Origin: Pseudomonas sp. GM49
GTDB taxonomy: Bacteria; Pseudomonadota; Gammaproteobacteria; Pseudomonadales; Pseudomonadaceae
Assembly (NCBI RefSeq): GCF_000282355.1
Contig: NZ_AKJL01000235.1
Coordinates: forward strand, 1-62,705
DNA length: 62,705 nucleotides
Reading direction: 5' to 3'
Below the pieces are notes generated by a model that did not search any database, had not been told where the DNA came from, and saw only the letters and a list, made by a program, of their open reading frames with translations. Both the position numbers and the translations under genes were made by a program. Below are positions 55,846-62,705 of the stretch, piece by piece (position 1 is the first letter of the stretch; the number at the start of each line of letters is the position of its first letter).

Positions 55846-56841
55846 TTGAAACTCAGTGATATCGCCCAGTTGGCCGGTGTGTCCGTCACCACCGCCAGCT
55901 ATGTCATCAATGGCAAGGCCGAACAGCAGCGCATCAGCAGCGCCACCGTCGAACGCGTGCGTGCGGTCGTCGAACAACATGGCTTCACGCCTAACCCACA
56001 GGCCGCCGGTTTGCGCAGCCGACACACGCGCACGTTGGGGTTCATTCTGCCGGATCTGGAAAACCCCAGTTACGCGCGAATCGCCAAATTGCTGGAGCAA
56101 GGCGCGCGGGCCCGGGGTTATCAGTTGTTGATCGCCAGTTCCGACGATGCACCGGACAGCGAACGGCAATTGCTGCAACTGTTCCGCGCCCGGCGCTGCG
56201 ACGCACTGATCGTTGCCAGTTGCCTGCCAGCCGGCGACGAAAGTTATCGCCAATTGCAGGCCAAGGGCATTCCGATCATCGCCATCGACCGGGTCATGGA
56301 ACCCGAGCATTTCTGTTCGGTGATCAGCGACGACCGCGAGGCCAGCCTGCAACTGACCCGCAGCCTGCTGGAGCCGTTGCCCAGGCAGATCGCGTTGATC
56401 GGCGCCCGCCCGGAGCTGAGCATCAGCCGGGAACGTGCCGCTGGTTTCAAAGAGGCCCTCACCGGGTTCAACGGCGAAGTACTGATCGAAGAAGGCGAAT
56501 CCTTCAGCCGCGAATGCGGCAAACAACTGATGGAAGAGTTGCTGCTGCGTCTGGGCCATTTGCCTGATGCCCTGGTGACCACCTCCTACGTGCTGCTTCA
56601 GGGCGTGTTCGATGCGCTGCACGACTTCCCGCTGAAAAACCGCCCGTTGCGCCTCGGCACATTCGGTGACACCCAGTTGCTGGACTTCCTGCCGCTACCG
56701 GTCAACGCCATGGCCCAGCAACACCAGTTGATCGCCGACAAGGCCCTCGCACTGGCCCTGGCGGCCATCGAGCAGTCGGATTACCGGCCCGGCGTGCAAG
56801 CCATCGCGCGGACGTTCAAGCAACGTATTCTCCAGGATTGA
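55846..56841 (+). CDS. cra: Catabolite repressor/activator Cra (FruR)
   Basis: 331 residues, LacI family. Helix-turn-helix at the very N-terminus (KLSDIAQLAGVSVTTASYVI) with hinge NGKAEQQRIS, then a periplasmic-binding-like effector domain (TLGFILPDLENPSYARIAKLLEQGARARG, AIDRVMEP). Fructose-1-phosphate releases it from DNA in pseudomonads. I place the start at TTG 55846 because the family begins MKLSDIA and AAGGAAA lies upstream; the longer frame from 55759 adds 29 residues before the HTH. Divergent from fruBKA; followed 3 nt later by the TatD gene. Confidence 0.92.
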   Translation: MKLSDIAQLAGVSVTTASYVINGKAEQQRISSATVERVRAVVEQHGFTPNPQAAGLRSRHTRTLGFILPDLENPSYARIAKLLEQGARARGYQLLIASSDDAPDSERQLLQLFRARRCDALIVASCLPAGDESYRQLQAKGIPIIAIDRVMEPEHFCSVISDDREASLQLTRSLLEPLPRQIALIGARPELSISRERAAGFKEALTGFNGEVLIEEGESFSRECGKQLMEELLLRLGHLPDALVTTSYVLLQGVFDALHDFPLKNRPLRLGTFGDTQLLDFLPLPVNAMAQQHQLIADKALALALAAIEQSDYRPGVQAIARTFKQRILQD

Positions 56842-56844
56842 ACC

Positions 56845-57621
56845 GTGGAGCTGATCGACACCCACACCCATCTGGATTTTCCAGACTTCGACAACGACCG
56901 CCAGACGCTGCTGGCCGACAGCCGCGCCCTCGGGGTGCGGCGGATCGTGGTGCTGGGGGTTTGTCAGGCCAATTGGCAACGGGTCTGGGAGCTGGTGCAG
57001 AGTGATCCCGACCTGCACGCCGCCTTCGGTTTGCATCCGGTGTACCTGGACGATCATCGCCCGCAACACCTGAGCGAACTCGGTGACTGGCTGACTCGTC
57101 TGGCCGGTCATCGGCAATTGTGTGCGGTGGGCGAGATCGGCCTGGATTACTTCATCGAGACTCTGGACCGCGACCGCCAGCAGGCATTGTTCGAAGCGCA
57201 ATTAAAACTGGCGGCGGATTTCGATCTTCCGGCATTGATCCATGTGCGACGTAGCCATGCGGCGGTGATTGCCACGCTCAAACGGTTTCGCCTGAAGCGG
57301 GCCGGCATCATCCACGCCTTCGCCGGTAGCAAGGAAGAGGCACGGGAATACATCAAGCTCGGTTTCAAGCTCGGCCTTGGTGGCGCCCCGACTTGGCCGC
57401 AGGCGCTGCGCATGCACCGCGTGCTCGGCGAACTGCCGCTGGATTCGGTGGTGCTGGAAACCGACTCGCCGGACATGGCCCCGGCCATGTTTCCAGGCCA
57501 GCGCAACAGCCCGGCACACTTGCCGGCGATTTGCGGGGCACTGGCGCAACGGATGGCGATCAGCCCGGAACAACTGGCGGCGGCCAGCACCGCCAACAGC
57601 TGCGCAGTGTTCGGCTGGTAA
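56845..57621 (+). CDS. TatD-family metal-dependent hydrolase
   Basis: 258 residues, amidohydrolase TIM barrel. Metal ligands: His7/His9 in IDTHTHLDF, Glu in GEIGLDYF, His in LIHVRRSH, His in GIIHAFAGS and Asp in ETDSPDMAP. Members are 3'-5' exonucleases/DNases or D-aminoacyl-related hydrolases. GTG start 3 nt after the cra stop, so probably cotranscribed; the same cra-tatD-like pairing is common in Pseudomonas. Confidence 0.9.
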   Translation: MELIDTHTHLDFPDFDNDRQTLLADSRALGVRRIVVLGVCQANWQRVWELVQSDPDLHAAFGLHPVYLDDHRPQHLSELGDWLTRLAGHRQLCAVGEIGLDYFIETLDRDRQQALFEAQLKLAADFDLPALIHVRRSHAAVIATLKRFRLKRAGIIHAFAGSKEEAREYIKLGFKLGLGGAPTWPQALRMHRVLGELPLDSVVLETDSPDMAPAMFPGQRNSPAHLPAICGALAQRMAISPEQLAAASTANSCAVFGW

Positions 57622-58011
57622 TCAGTCGGCGTGAGCCTTGGCGGCTTCCAGGATCAGCGTCAGGTGCTGGCGTCGGCGGAAATAACGGACCACCGCGAAG
57701 TACACGAATATGGCGATCAGCGAAACATTCAGCTGTTCGATGACGCTGAGCATTCCCAGCCACTCCATCACCAACGCCACCAGCAACGCGGTGCAGACCA
57801 TCAACCGCAGGCTGGCGCGCAACAGCGAAAAAGAATCGAGCGACTTGAAGCGTTTGAACTGTTCCGGACAACATAACTGAACGTGTTTCTGGCAGTGGGC
57901 ACAGGCAAACGCTTCATTTATCGCAATGGCATTGAGTTGCCAGGGTTGAAGCAGCAATGTGCGCTGACAATGTGCACAGCGTCCCTGGACTCCTGTTGTT
58001 ACAACAGACAT
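57622..58011 (-). CDS. Small zinc-ribbon membrane protein, function unknown
   Basis: 129 residues. Two CxxC pairs (CAHC at 12-15 and 37-40) make a likely zinc ribbon, followed by two membrane spans (about 68-88, LMVCTALLVALVMEWLGML, and about 92-110, LNVSLIAIFVYFAVVRYF). ATG 58011 has GGAGG at good spacing and is preferred to a TTG two codons earlier. Convergent with the TatD gene with no spacer. No family name recognised. Confidence 0.75.
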   Translation of the reverse strand: MSVVTTGVQGRCAHCQRTLLLQPWQLNAIAINEAFACAHCQKHVQLCCPEQFKRFKSLDSFSLLRASLRLMVCTALLVALVMEWLGMLSVIEQLNVSLIAIFVYFAVVRYFRRRQHLTLILEAAKAHAD

Positions 58012-58150
58012 AACCAAACCTCCTCCATGGGGTAAGCCACGTAAATCTTCCTTGATTGAAATCCAAAAGCCAGCACACGGAGAGAATCAGGAGAACTCCC
58101 GCCCGGAAAGGGAAAAAGTATTACGAAACTTTCCGACAGTACACCAAAAC

Positions 58151-58253
58151 TGTGGGAGCGGGCTTGCTCCGGGCGGCGATCCGACGAAAGCGATCGTTCA
58201 GTCACATGAATGTTGGATGTGCCGCCGTCTTCGCGGGCAAGCCCGCTCCCACT
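58151..58253. repeat. REP pair, GGGC variant
   Basis: TGTGGGAGCGGGCTTGCTCC at 58151-58170 and CTTCGCGGGCAAGCCCGCTC ending at 58253. Both arms carry G in place of A (GCGGGC instead of GCGAGC). The gap 58012-58270 holds nothing else I can name. Confidence 0.75.
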
Positions 58254-58270
58254 GGGTCCCGAGGAGTCTT

Positions 58271-60301
58271 TCAGACCCGGAATGCACTGATCAACCGTTT
58301 CAACTCCACGACCTGGGCCGACAACGCCCGACTGGCATCTTCGGTCTGATGTGCACCTTCAGCGGTACGCTCGCCGGCGCGATTGATCTCGACGATGTTC
58401 TGGTCGATGTCGTGGGCCACGGCGGTTTGTTGCTCCACCGCGGCGGCAATCTGCTGGTTCTGGTCGACGATCATGCCGACCGCTCCCAGAATGTTTTCCA
58501 GCGCCCGCTGGACCTTTTCCGACTGCCCCACCGTGCCGTTGGCCATTTCATGGCTGGTGCCCATGGCCTTGACCGCCGCGCCGACACCGCCATGGAGTTT
58601 GGCGATCATCTGCTCGATTTCTTCGGTCGACTGCTGGGTACGCTTGGCCAGGGTCCGGACTTCATCGGCTACCACCGCGAAACCACGCCCCTGTTCACCG
58701 GCCCGTGCAGCTTCGATAGCGGCATTGAGTGCCAGCAGGTTGGTCTGCTCGGCGATACTCTTGATCACTTCCAGAACGCGGCTGATGGACTGGCTGTCGC
58801 TGGCCAGTTGATTGATCACCAGCACCGATTGATCGATCTCGCTGGCCAGCGCGGCAATGCTGCCTTGCTGAGACTCCACCAGACTGCGACCACTGATGGT
58901 CTCATCGTTGACACTGTGGGCACTGCTCACCGCTGCGGCGGCACTGCGCGCGACTTCCAGGGAAGTGGCCGACATCTGGTTCATGGCCGTGGCCACTTGT
59001 TCGATCTGCGTGCGCTGCCCGGCGACGGCCTGGTTGCTTTGCGCGGAAACGTTTTCCACTTGCCCGGCCTGACGCTCGACTTCGCTGACGGTCTGCCCCA
59101 CCCGCTCGATCAGGTCATGGATTTTTTTCACGGTGCCGTTGAACACCTCACCCAGCTCCCCCAGTTCATCGCGGCTGTGAGCGCTGAAGGTCACGGTCAT
59201 GTCGCCGGCCGCCACCTTGTCCATCACCGCTCCCAGACGCTTGAGCGTGGTGCGGGTCGAGGCATAGAAAGCGCCGTAGAGATAAAAGATCAACACAAAT
59301 ACGACTGACAACGCCACGGCCTGCAAGAACATGTGCGTGCGATTCTGCTCAAGCCGCTGCTGCAATTGCGGGCCGAGATACTTCAGGACCGCCTCATTGA
59401 GTTGGTAAGTCTGGTCCATCAGAGTGCTGACCTGATCGTAAAAGCCCTGCCACGGCGCATCGAGGGTATCGGCCATGACCACTTGTTCTTCGAACAGCTC
59501 GCTGGCTTTCTTCAAGGATGCCCGGCTGCTATCGGCCTGAGCGGCCAAGGTGTCGCGGGCGGCCTTGCTGGAACCCAGGGCATCCTGCAACTTCAGGCCA
59601 TATTCGGCCTGGAGCTTTTCAATCTGCGCCAGCAACTCATCGAAACGGGTACTCGAAGCCGAGTTGATGAAACCCTGCCCCAACGAAAAAGAGCCCATTG
59701 CCCGGCCTTCGCCCAGGATCTGGGTGACCCGTGGCGTGACAAGGGTGACGAGCTCGCTCAACTGGCGCATGTCGCTCTGGTTGTCGCGACTGAGGCCGGC
59801 CTGGCTGGTGATGAGCTGGCTGAAAATCTGCGCGCTACCCACCAGCTTGCCAATCAGTGCACTCTTGCTTTGCAGGGAGTTTTCCGTTTGCTGGGCCTTG
59901 AACGCGGCGATCATTTCATCGCGTTTGCCATCGAAAACCGCGACCTGCTCCGGGTCGCTGGTCATCGCCGTCAGCCCTTGCAGGCGAGTCAGAATGTTTT
60001 GCTCAAGCGCGCTGATTTTCGATTCGACATTGCCGGCCTTGCCGGACTGGCCGAGGCTGACATTGATCTGCACCAGGTTGTTCAGGGTTTCCAGATCGCG
60101 TCGTAACGCCAGGCTGCTGCCCAACAGATCAAGGCTCTGCAGTTCGACACGCGTGCCGTGGAATTCGCGATAGGAGTCGCGTACCAGATAGAAGTTGGTC
60201 ACCAGCATCGGCACCAGGAACAATACGCTGATCAGACTGAACTTCATGCCGAAGCTCAGGCGGTTCATCAGCGCGACAGCGGGATAGAGCAAGCTCTTCA
60301 C
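58271..60301 (-). CDS. Methyl-accepting chemotaxis protein
   Basis: 676 residues. First span at about 20-40 ([20 protein letters not shown]), a long helical periplasmic sensor of about 280 residues, second span at about 327-349 ([20 protein letters not shown]), HAMP domain ([20 protein letters not shown]), and the signalling domain with the conserved hairpin tip [39 protein letters not shown]. No C-terminal CheR-tether pentapeptide. Ligand unknown. Corresponds in position to P. aeruginosa PA4520, next to ampE. Confidence 0.93.
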   Translation of the reverse strand: MKSLLYPAVALMNRLSFGMKFSLISVLFLVPMLVTNFYLVRDSYREFHGTRVELQSLDLLGSSLALRRDLETLNNLVQINVSLGQSGKAGNVESKISALEQNILTRLQGLTAMTSDPEQVAVFDGKRDEMIAAFKAQQTENSLQSKSALIGKLVGSAQIFSQLITSQAGLSRDNQSDMRQLSELVTLVTPRVTQILGEGRAMGSFSLGQGFINSASSTRFDELLAQIEKLQAEYGLKLQDALGSSKAARDTLAAQADSSRASLKKASELFEEQVVMADTLDAPWQGFYDQVSTLMDQTYQLNEAVLKYLGPQLQQRLEQNRTHMFLQAVALSVVFVLIFYLYGAFYASTRTTLKRLGAVMDKVAAGDMTVTFSAHSRDELGELGEVFNGTVKKIHDLIERVGQTVSEVERQAGQVENVSAQSNQAVAGQRTQIEQVATAMNQMSATSLEVARSAAAAVSSAHSVNDETISGRSLVESQQGSIAALASEIDQSVLVINQLASDSQSISRVLEVIKSIAEQTNLLALNAAIEAARAGEQGRGFAVVADEVRTLAKRTQQSTEEIEQMIAKLHGGVGAAVKAMGTSHEMANGTVGQSEKVQRALENILGAVGMIVDQNQQIAAAVEQQTAVAHDIDQNIVEINRAGERTAEGAHQTEDASRALSAQVVELKRLISAFRV

Positions 60302-60435
60302 TGGATGTCTCCCTTCGATTTCTTATTTTTTTTATTGGCAGGCGCAGACCGAGAGCAGATAGCCACTATTCGGCGCTATCTCTGTATAACTTAAATCGGC
60401 AGGAGGTTTTGTAACTTAAGGTTAACGACAGGTTT

Positions 60436-60493
60436 CATCCGCGCAGGCGGATGAACCATTGTGGCGAGGGGGCTTGCCGGATCGCCACAATGG
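60436..60493. repeat. Hairpin plus third-family repeat after ampE
   Basis: CATCCGC-GCAG-GCGGATG (60436-60453) followed by CCATTGTGGCG ... CGCCACAATGG (60457-60493). The second is the TGTGGCGAGGG-type Pseudomonas palindrome, a third family in this window. The adjacent gap 60302-60435 shows an AT-rich stretch likely to hold the chemoreceptor promoter. Confidence 0.7.
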
Positions 60494-60505
60494 CTCAATG
60501 CAGGC

Positions 60506-61342
60506 CTAATGCAGGACCGTCCACAACGCAAACCCGGCATACCAGAGCACCGCGGCACGCAGCAGCAGTTCCCAGATGCGGTCCAGGTTGTTGATACCTT
60601 CCGCGCCGGCCACCGGCGCCGGAATTTCACCGGCCACCAACCCGACTTTCTCGATCAGTTGCGCGGCGCTGATGTTCCAGTTCAGCAGTTCATGCAACAT
60701 GACCCGGCTGACCGCGACAAAATTGCCGACCAACGCCAGGCTCGCCGCCAGCAGGCGTACCGGCACCCAGTCGAAGGCGTGACGCAGTTGCCCGGCGCGC
60801 TCGACCACCGCAGGGCTTTTCCCGTGTTCTTCGGCCAGCGCCAGCAGCCTGTAACTCAGCGCCGCGACCGGACCCAGCAGGAAGTACCAGAAAATCACCG
60901 CGAAAAAACTCTGGTAGGCCTCCCACAGCAAATGACCTTCGACCTGCTCCAGCAGCTGCTCGCCACTGTCTGCACAAATATCCAGATCGCGCTTGGCGAC
61001 AAGGGCCGCGGCTTGCAGGTCCTCACGACGCCAGGCATCGCGGAACGGCCCGAGATCACCCAGCAGATCACCGCGCCCCAGGCTGTAAATCACTACCAGC
61101 AAATGGATCGGCAACGCCAGCAACCCGTAGGCCACCGGCTCGATGACCAGCAGCAGCAAACCCAGCAACGCTACCGGCAACAAGACAAGTACCAACAACA
61201 CCAGCCATGGCCGACCCGAAAGTCGCGGGCTGGTCTCAAGCTTGTTCAGCTCGTGTATCCAGCCGCCGTCTCGCTGAACCCGATGACGCAAGGCCGAGAA
61301 CTTCTCGATCCACACCGCCAACAGCAACACCAGAAAACTCAT
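60506..61342 (-). CDS. ampE: Inner-membrane regulator AmpE
   Basis: 278 residues with about four membrane spans (FLVLLLAVWIEKFSAL; LVLLVLVLLPVALLGLLLLVIEP; FFAVIFWYFLLGPVAALSYRL). Matches AmpE/CobD-CbiB-like topology. Coexpressed with AmpD in beta-lactamase induction; its role is poorly defined. Starts inside the end of ampD with a 4-nt ATGA overlap. Confidence 0.92.
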   Translation of the reverse strand: MSFLVLLLAVWIEKFSALRHRVQRDGGWIHELNKLETSPRLSGRPWLVLLVLVLLPVALLGLLLLVIEPVAYGLLALPIHLLVVIYSLGRGDLLGDLGPFRDAWRREDLQAAALVAKRDLDICADSGEQLLEQVEGHLLWEAYQSFFAVIFWYFLLGPVAALSYRLLALAEEHGKSPAVVERAGQLRHAFDWVPVRLLAASLALVGNFVAVSRVMLHELLNWNISAAQLIEKVGLVAGEIPAPVAGAEGINNLDRIWELLLRAAVLWYAGFALWTVLH

Positions 61343-61899
61343 CGTCCTTCCTCTTGTGCCAGGGCGGCACGATAGCGTGCCCAGTCGAACGCCGGCCCTG
61401 GATCGGTTTTGCGCCCCGGTGCAATGTCGCTGTGCCCGCAGATGCGCTCTGTGGTAATCGCCGTGAACGCCTGCTGCAACTGGCGGGTCAGGGCTGTCAA
61501 CGCGCTGTACTGCGCATCGGTGAACGGCAGATCATCCGTGCCTTCGAGCTCGATGCCCACGGAGAAATCGTTACAGGTTTCCCGCCCCTCGAAGCTCGAA
61601 ACACCCGCATGCCATGCACGCTCAAGGCATGAAACAAACTGGGTGACGGTACCGTCACGTTCGATCAGAAAGTGCGCGGACACCCGCAAATCCGCGATTC
61701 CTTCAAAATAGGGATGTTCGGTGACATCCAGACGATTCTGAAAAAATTCCTGCACCTTGCCGGTGGCGAACTGCGCCGGCGGCAGGCTGATATTGTGGAT
61801 CACCAGCAGGGAAATCTCATCTGTGGGGCGCGCATTGAAGTTGGGTGAGGGGCAGACACACACACCCTGAATCCAACCGCTCGCGGAGTCCAACTGCAT
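61339..61899 (-). CDS. ampD: 1,6-anhydro-N-acetylmuramyl-L-alanine amidase AmpD
   Basis: 186 residues, cytosolic N-acetylmuramoyl-L-alanine amidase that cleaves anhydro-muropeptides during wall recycling and so holds AmpR-controlled beta-lactamase low. Zinc ligands His35 (VIHNIS), His156 and Asp166 (GHSDIAPGRKTDPG), catalytic Glu117 (GIELEG) and Lys164. ATG 61899 follows AAGGA and gives the family N-terminus; the longer frame to 61965 is not conserved-looking. Intact, so no sign of a derepressed mutant. Confidence 0.95.
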   Translation of the reverse strand: MQLDSASGWIQGVCVCPSPNFNARPTDEISLLVIHNISLPPAQFATGKVQEFFQNRLDVTEHPYFEGIADLRVSAHFLIERDGTVTQFVSCLERAWHAGVSSFEGRETCNDFSVGIELEGTDDLPFTDAQYSALTALTRQLQQAFTAITTERICGHSDIAPGRKTDPGPAFDWARYRAALAQEEGR

Positions 61900-62094
61900 A
61901 CCGAATCCTTCAACGTCGACTGTGTTGGCACAGTATGCCGCGATAATCCCCCGAGGCGCGATCACTTGCCGCGTTTGAGACGCTGGAGGTTGCCGATCTC
62001 AAACAGGCGTTTGTTCGGAATCGACGGCCAACGCCGACAATGTAAAGGATTCGACCAAATACAGGCCCCAGCGCAAACGTAACGCTCTGATGCC

Positions 62095-62124
62095 TTGGGT
62101 TGGTCCGTGCCATGGCCCTATAAT
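62095..62124 (+). promoter_or_regulatory. Candidate sigma-70 promoter of nadC
   Basis: TTGGGT (62095-62100), 18-bp spacer, perfect TATAAT (62119-62124), 28 nt before the nadC ATG. Confidence 0.55.
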
Positions 62125-62151
62125 CTAGCCACTTTGTTTGTGGAGTCCGTT

Positions 62152-62705
62152 ATGCCGAATCTACGTCTCGCCGATCTGACCGCCGAAATCGAAGCCAACG
62201 TGCGCCGTGCGTTGCGCGAAGACATCGGCAGCGGCGACATCACCGCGCAATTGATCCCGGCCGAACGCCTGGCCAAAGCCACCATCATTACTCGCGACGC
62301 CGCCGTCATCAGCGGCACCGCCTGGGTGGATACCGTGTTTCGGCAACTGGACCCACGGGTGGCGGTGCACTGGCAGGTTGCCGACGGCGAACGGGTGACG
62401 CCCAATCAGGTGCTGTTCCACCTCGAAGGTCCTGCGCGCTCACTGCTGACCGGCGAACGCAGCGCCCTGAACTTCCTGCAATTGCTCTCCGGCGTGGCGA
62501 CCCGCGCTCAATACCTGGCGGACTTCGTGGCCGAGACTCAGGTCAAGCTGCTCGACACCCGCAAAACCTTACCGGGGCTGCGCCTGGCGCAGAAGTACGC
62601 CGTGACCTGCGGCGGTTGCCACAACCATCGCATCGGCCTGTATGACGCCTTCCTGATCAAGGAAAACCACATCGCCGCCAGTGGCGGCATCGCGCAGGCC
62701 ATCGC
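62152..62705 (+). CDS. nadC: Nicotinate-nucleotide pyrophosphorylase (quinolinate phosphoribosyltransferase), 3' end missing
   Basis: First 184 codons; the gene runs off the window. NadC makes nicotinate mononucleotide from quinolinate and PRPP in NAD synthesis. Visible features: [16 protein letters not shown] at the N-terminus, [36 protein letters not shown] (substrate Arg/Lys residues) and [25 protein letters not shown] precedes the ATG. Lies divergently from ampD as in P. aeruginosa (ampD, then nadC). Confidence 0.96.
   Translation, partial: MPNLRLADLTAEIEANVRRALREDIGSGDITAQLIPAERLAKATIITRDAAVISGTAWVDTVFRQLDPRVAVHWQVADGERVTPNQVLFHLEGPARSLLTGERSALNFLQLLSGVATRAQYLADFVAETQVKLLDTRKTLPGLRLAQKYAVTCGGCHNHRIGLYDAFLIKENHIAASGGIAQAI

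Noticed and set aside
1..62705. tRNA/rRNA genes, CRISPR arrays, insertion sequences, integrases or prophage genes
   Set aside because: Looked for throughout; no cloverleaf-like segments, regularly spaced repeats or transposase/integrase proteins were seen. The short repeats are REP-type palindromes.

Overview
The window is chromosomal DNA of a Pseudomonas of the fluorescens group. This rests on recognisable Pseudomonas gene blocks (gatAB, roxSR, dpp/opdP, piuABC, speC, ampDE, nadC, fruBKA/cra) and on many copies of the REP palindrome (TGTGGGAGCGAGCTTGCTCG type) typical of this group. From memory of the P. aeruginosa map, much of the window matches the PA4482-PA4524 neighbourhood, with added blocks: a galactarate operon, prfC plus an OpuC-type transporter, the fru operon and a toxin locus. 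I saw no tRNA, rRNA, CRISPR array, insertion sequence or prophage.

Layout. 1-2.4 kb: gatA (5' end missing) and gatB. 2.5-6.1 kb: small RlpA-like lipoprotein, Ca/Na antiporter coupled to a carboxymuconolactone-decarboxylase-like protein, and a PqaA-like secreted protein. 6.1-14.0 kb (minus strand): AEC transporter, then a D-galactarate/D-glucarate operon (kdgD, ketoglutarate semialdehyde dehydrogenase, MFS permease, garD) with a FadR-type regulator; both promoters share an operator-like sequence. 14.1-18.7 kb: SbmA-like ABC exporter, redox two-component pair roxSR, SIMPL-domain protein. 18.8-30.0 kb: dipeptide uptake locus with two tandem dppA paralogues, an OprD-family porin, a third dppA-like gene and dppBCDF, punctuated by hairpins. 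30-36 kb: small acidic secreted protein, prfC, four-gene osmoprotectant ABC transporter. 36-38 kb: ornithine decarboxylase behind a long leader containing a terminator-like hairpin.

37.9-41.3 kb is the standout. An AT-richer two-gene island lies between speC and the piu cluster. Its larger gene encodes a 752-residue protein that looks like the two subunits of the alpha-xenorhabdolysin/YaxAB pore-forming toxin joined in one chain (XaxA-like N half, XaxB-like C half). The second gene encodes a 296-residue Cys-rich protein whose C-terminal helices faintly resemble XaxA. It has its own candidate promoter and operator.

41.3-48.1 kb: Sel1-repeat protein, piuC, piuA and piuB (siderophore-iron uptake) around a Fur-like box. 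48.3-49.8 kb: PhoD-family phosphatase. 50-56.8 kb: fruBKA operon divergent from cra, with a Cra operator between them. 56.8-62.7 kb: TatD hydrolase, a small zinc-ribbon membrane protein, a chemoreceptor, the ampD-ampE overlap pair and the 5' part of nadC.

All functional calls come from reading translations and recalled family features; no database search was run. Protein start sites were chosen from ribosome-binding sites and family N-termini and often differ from the longest open frame.
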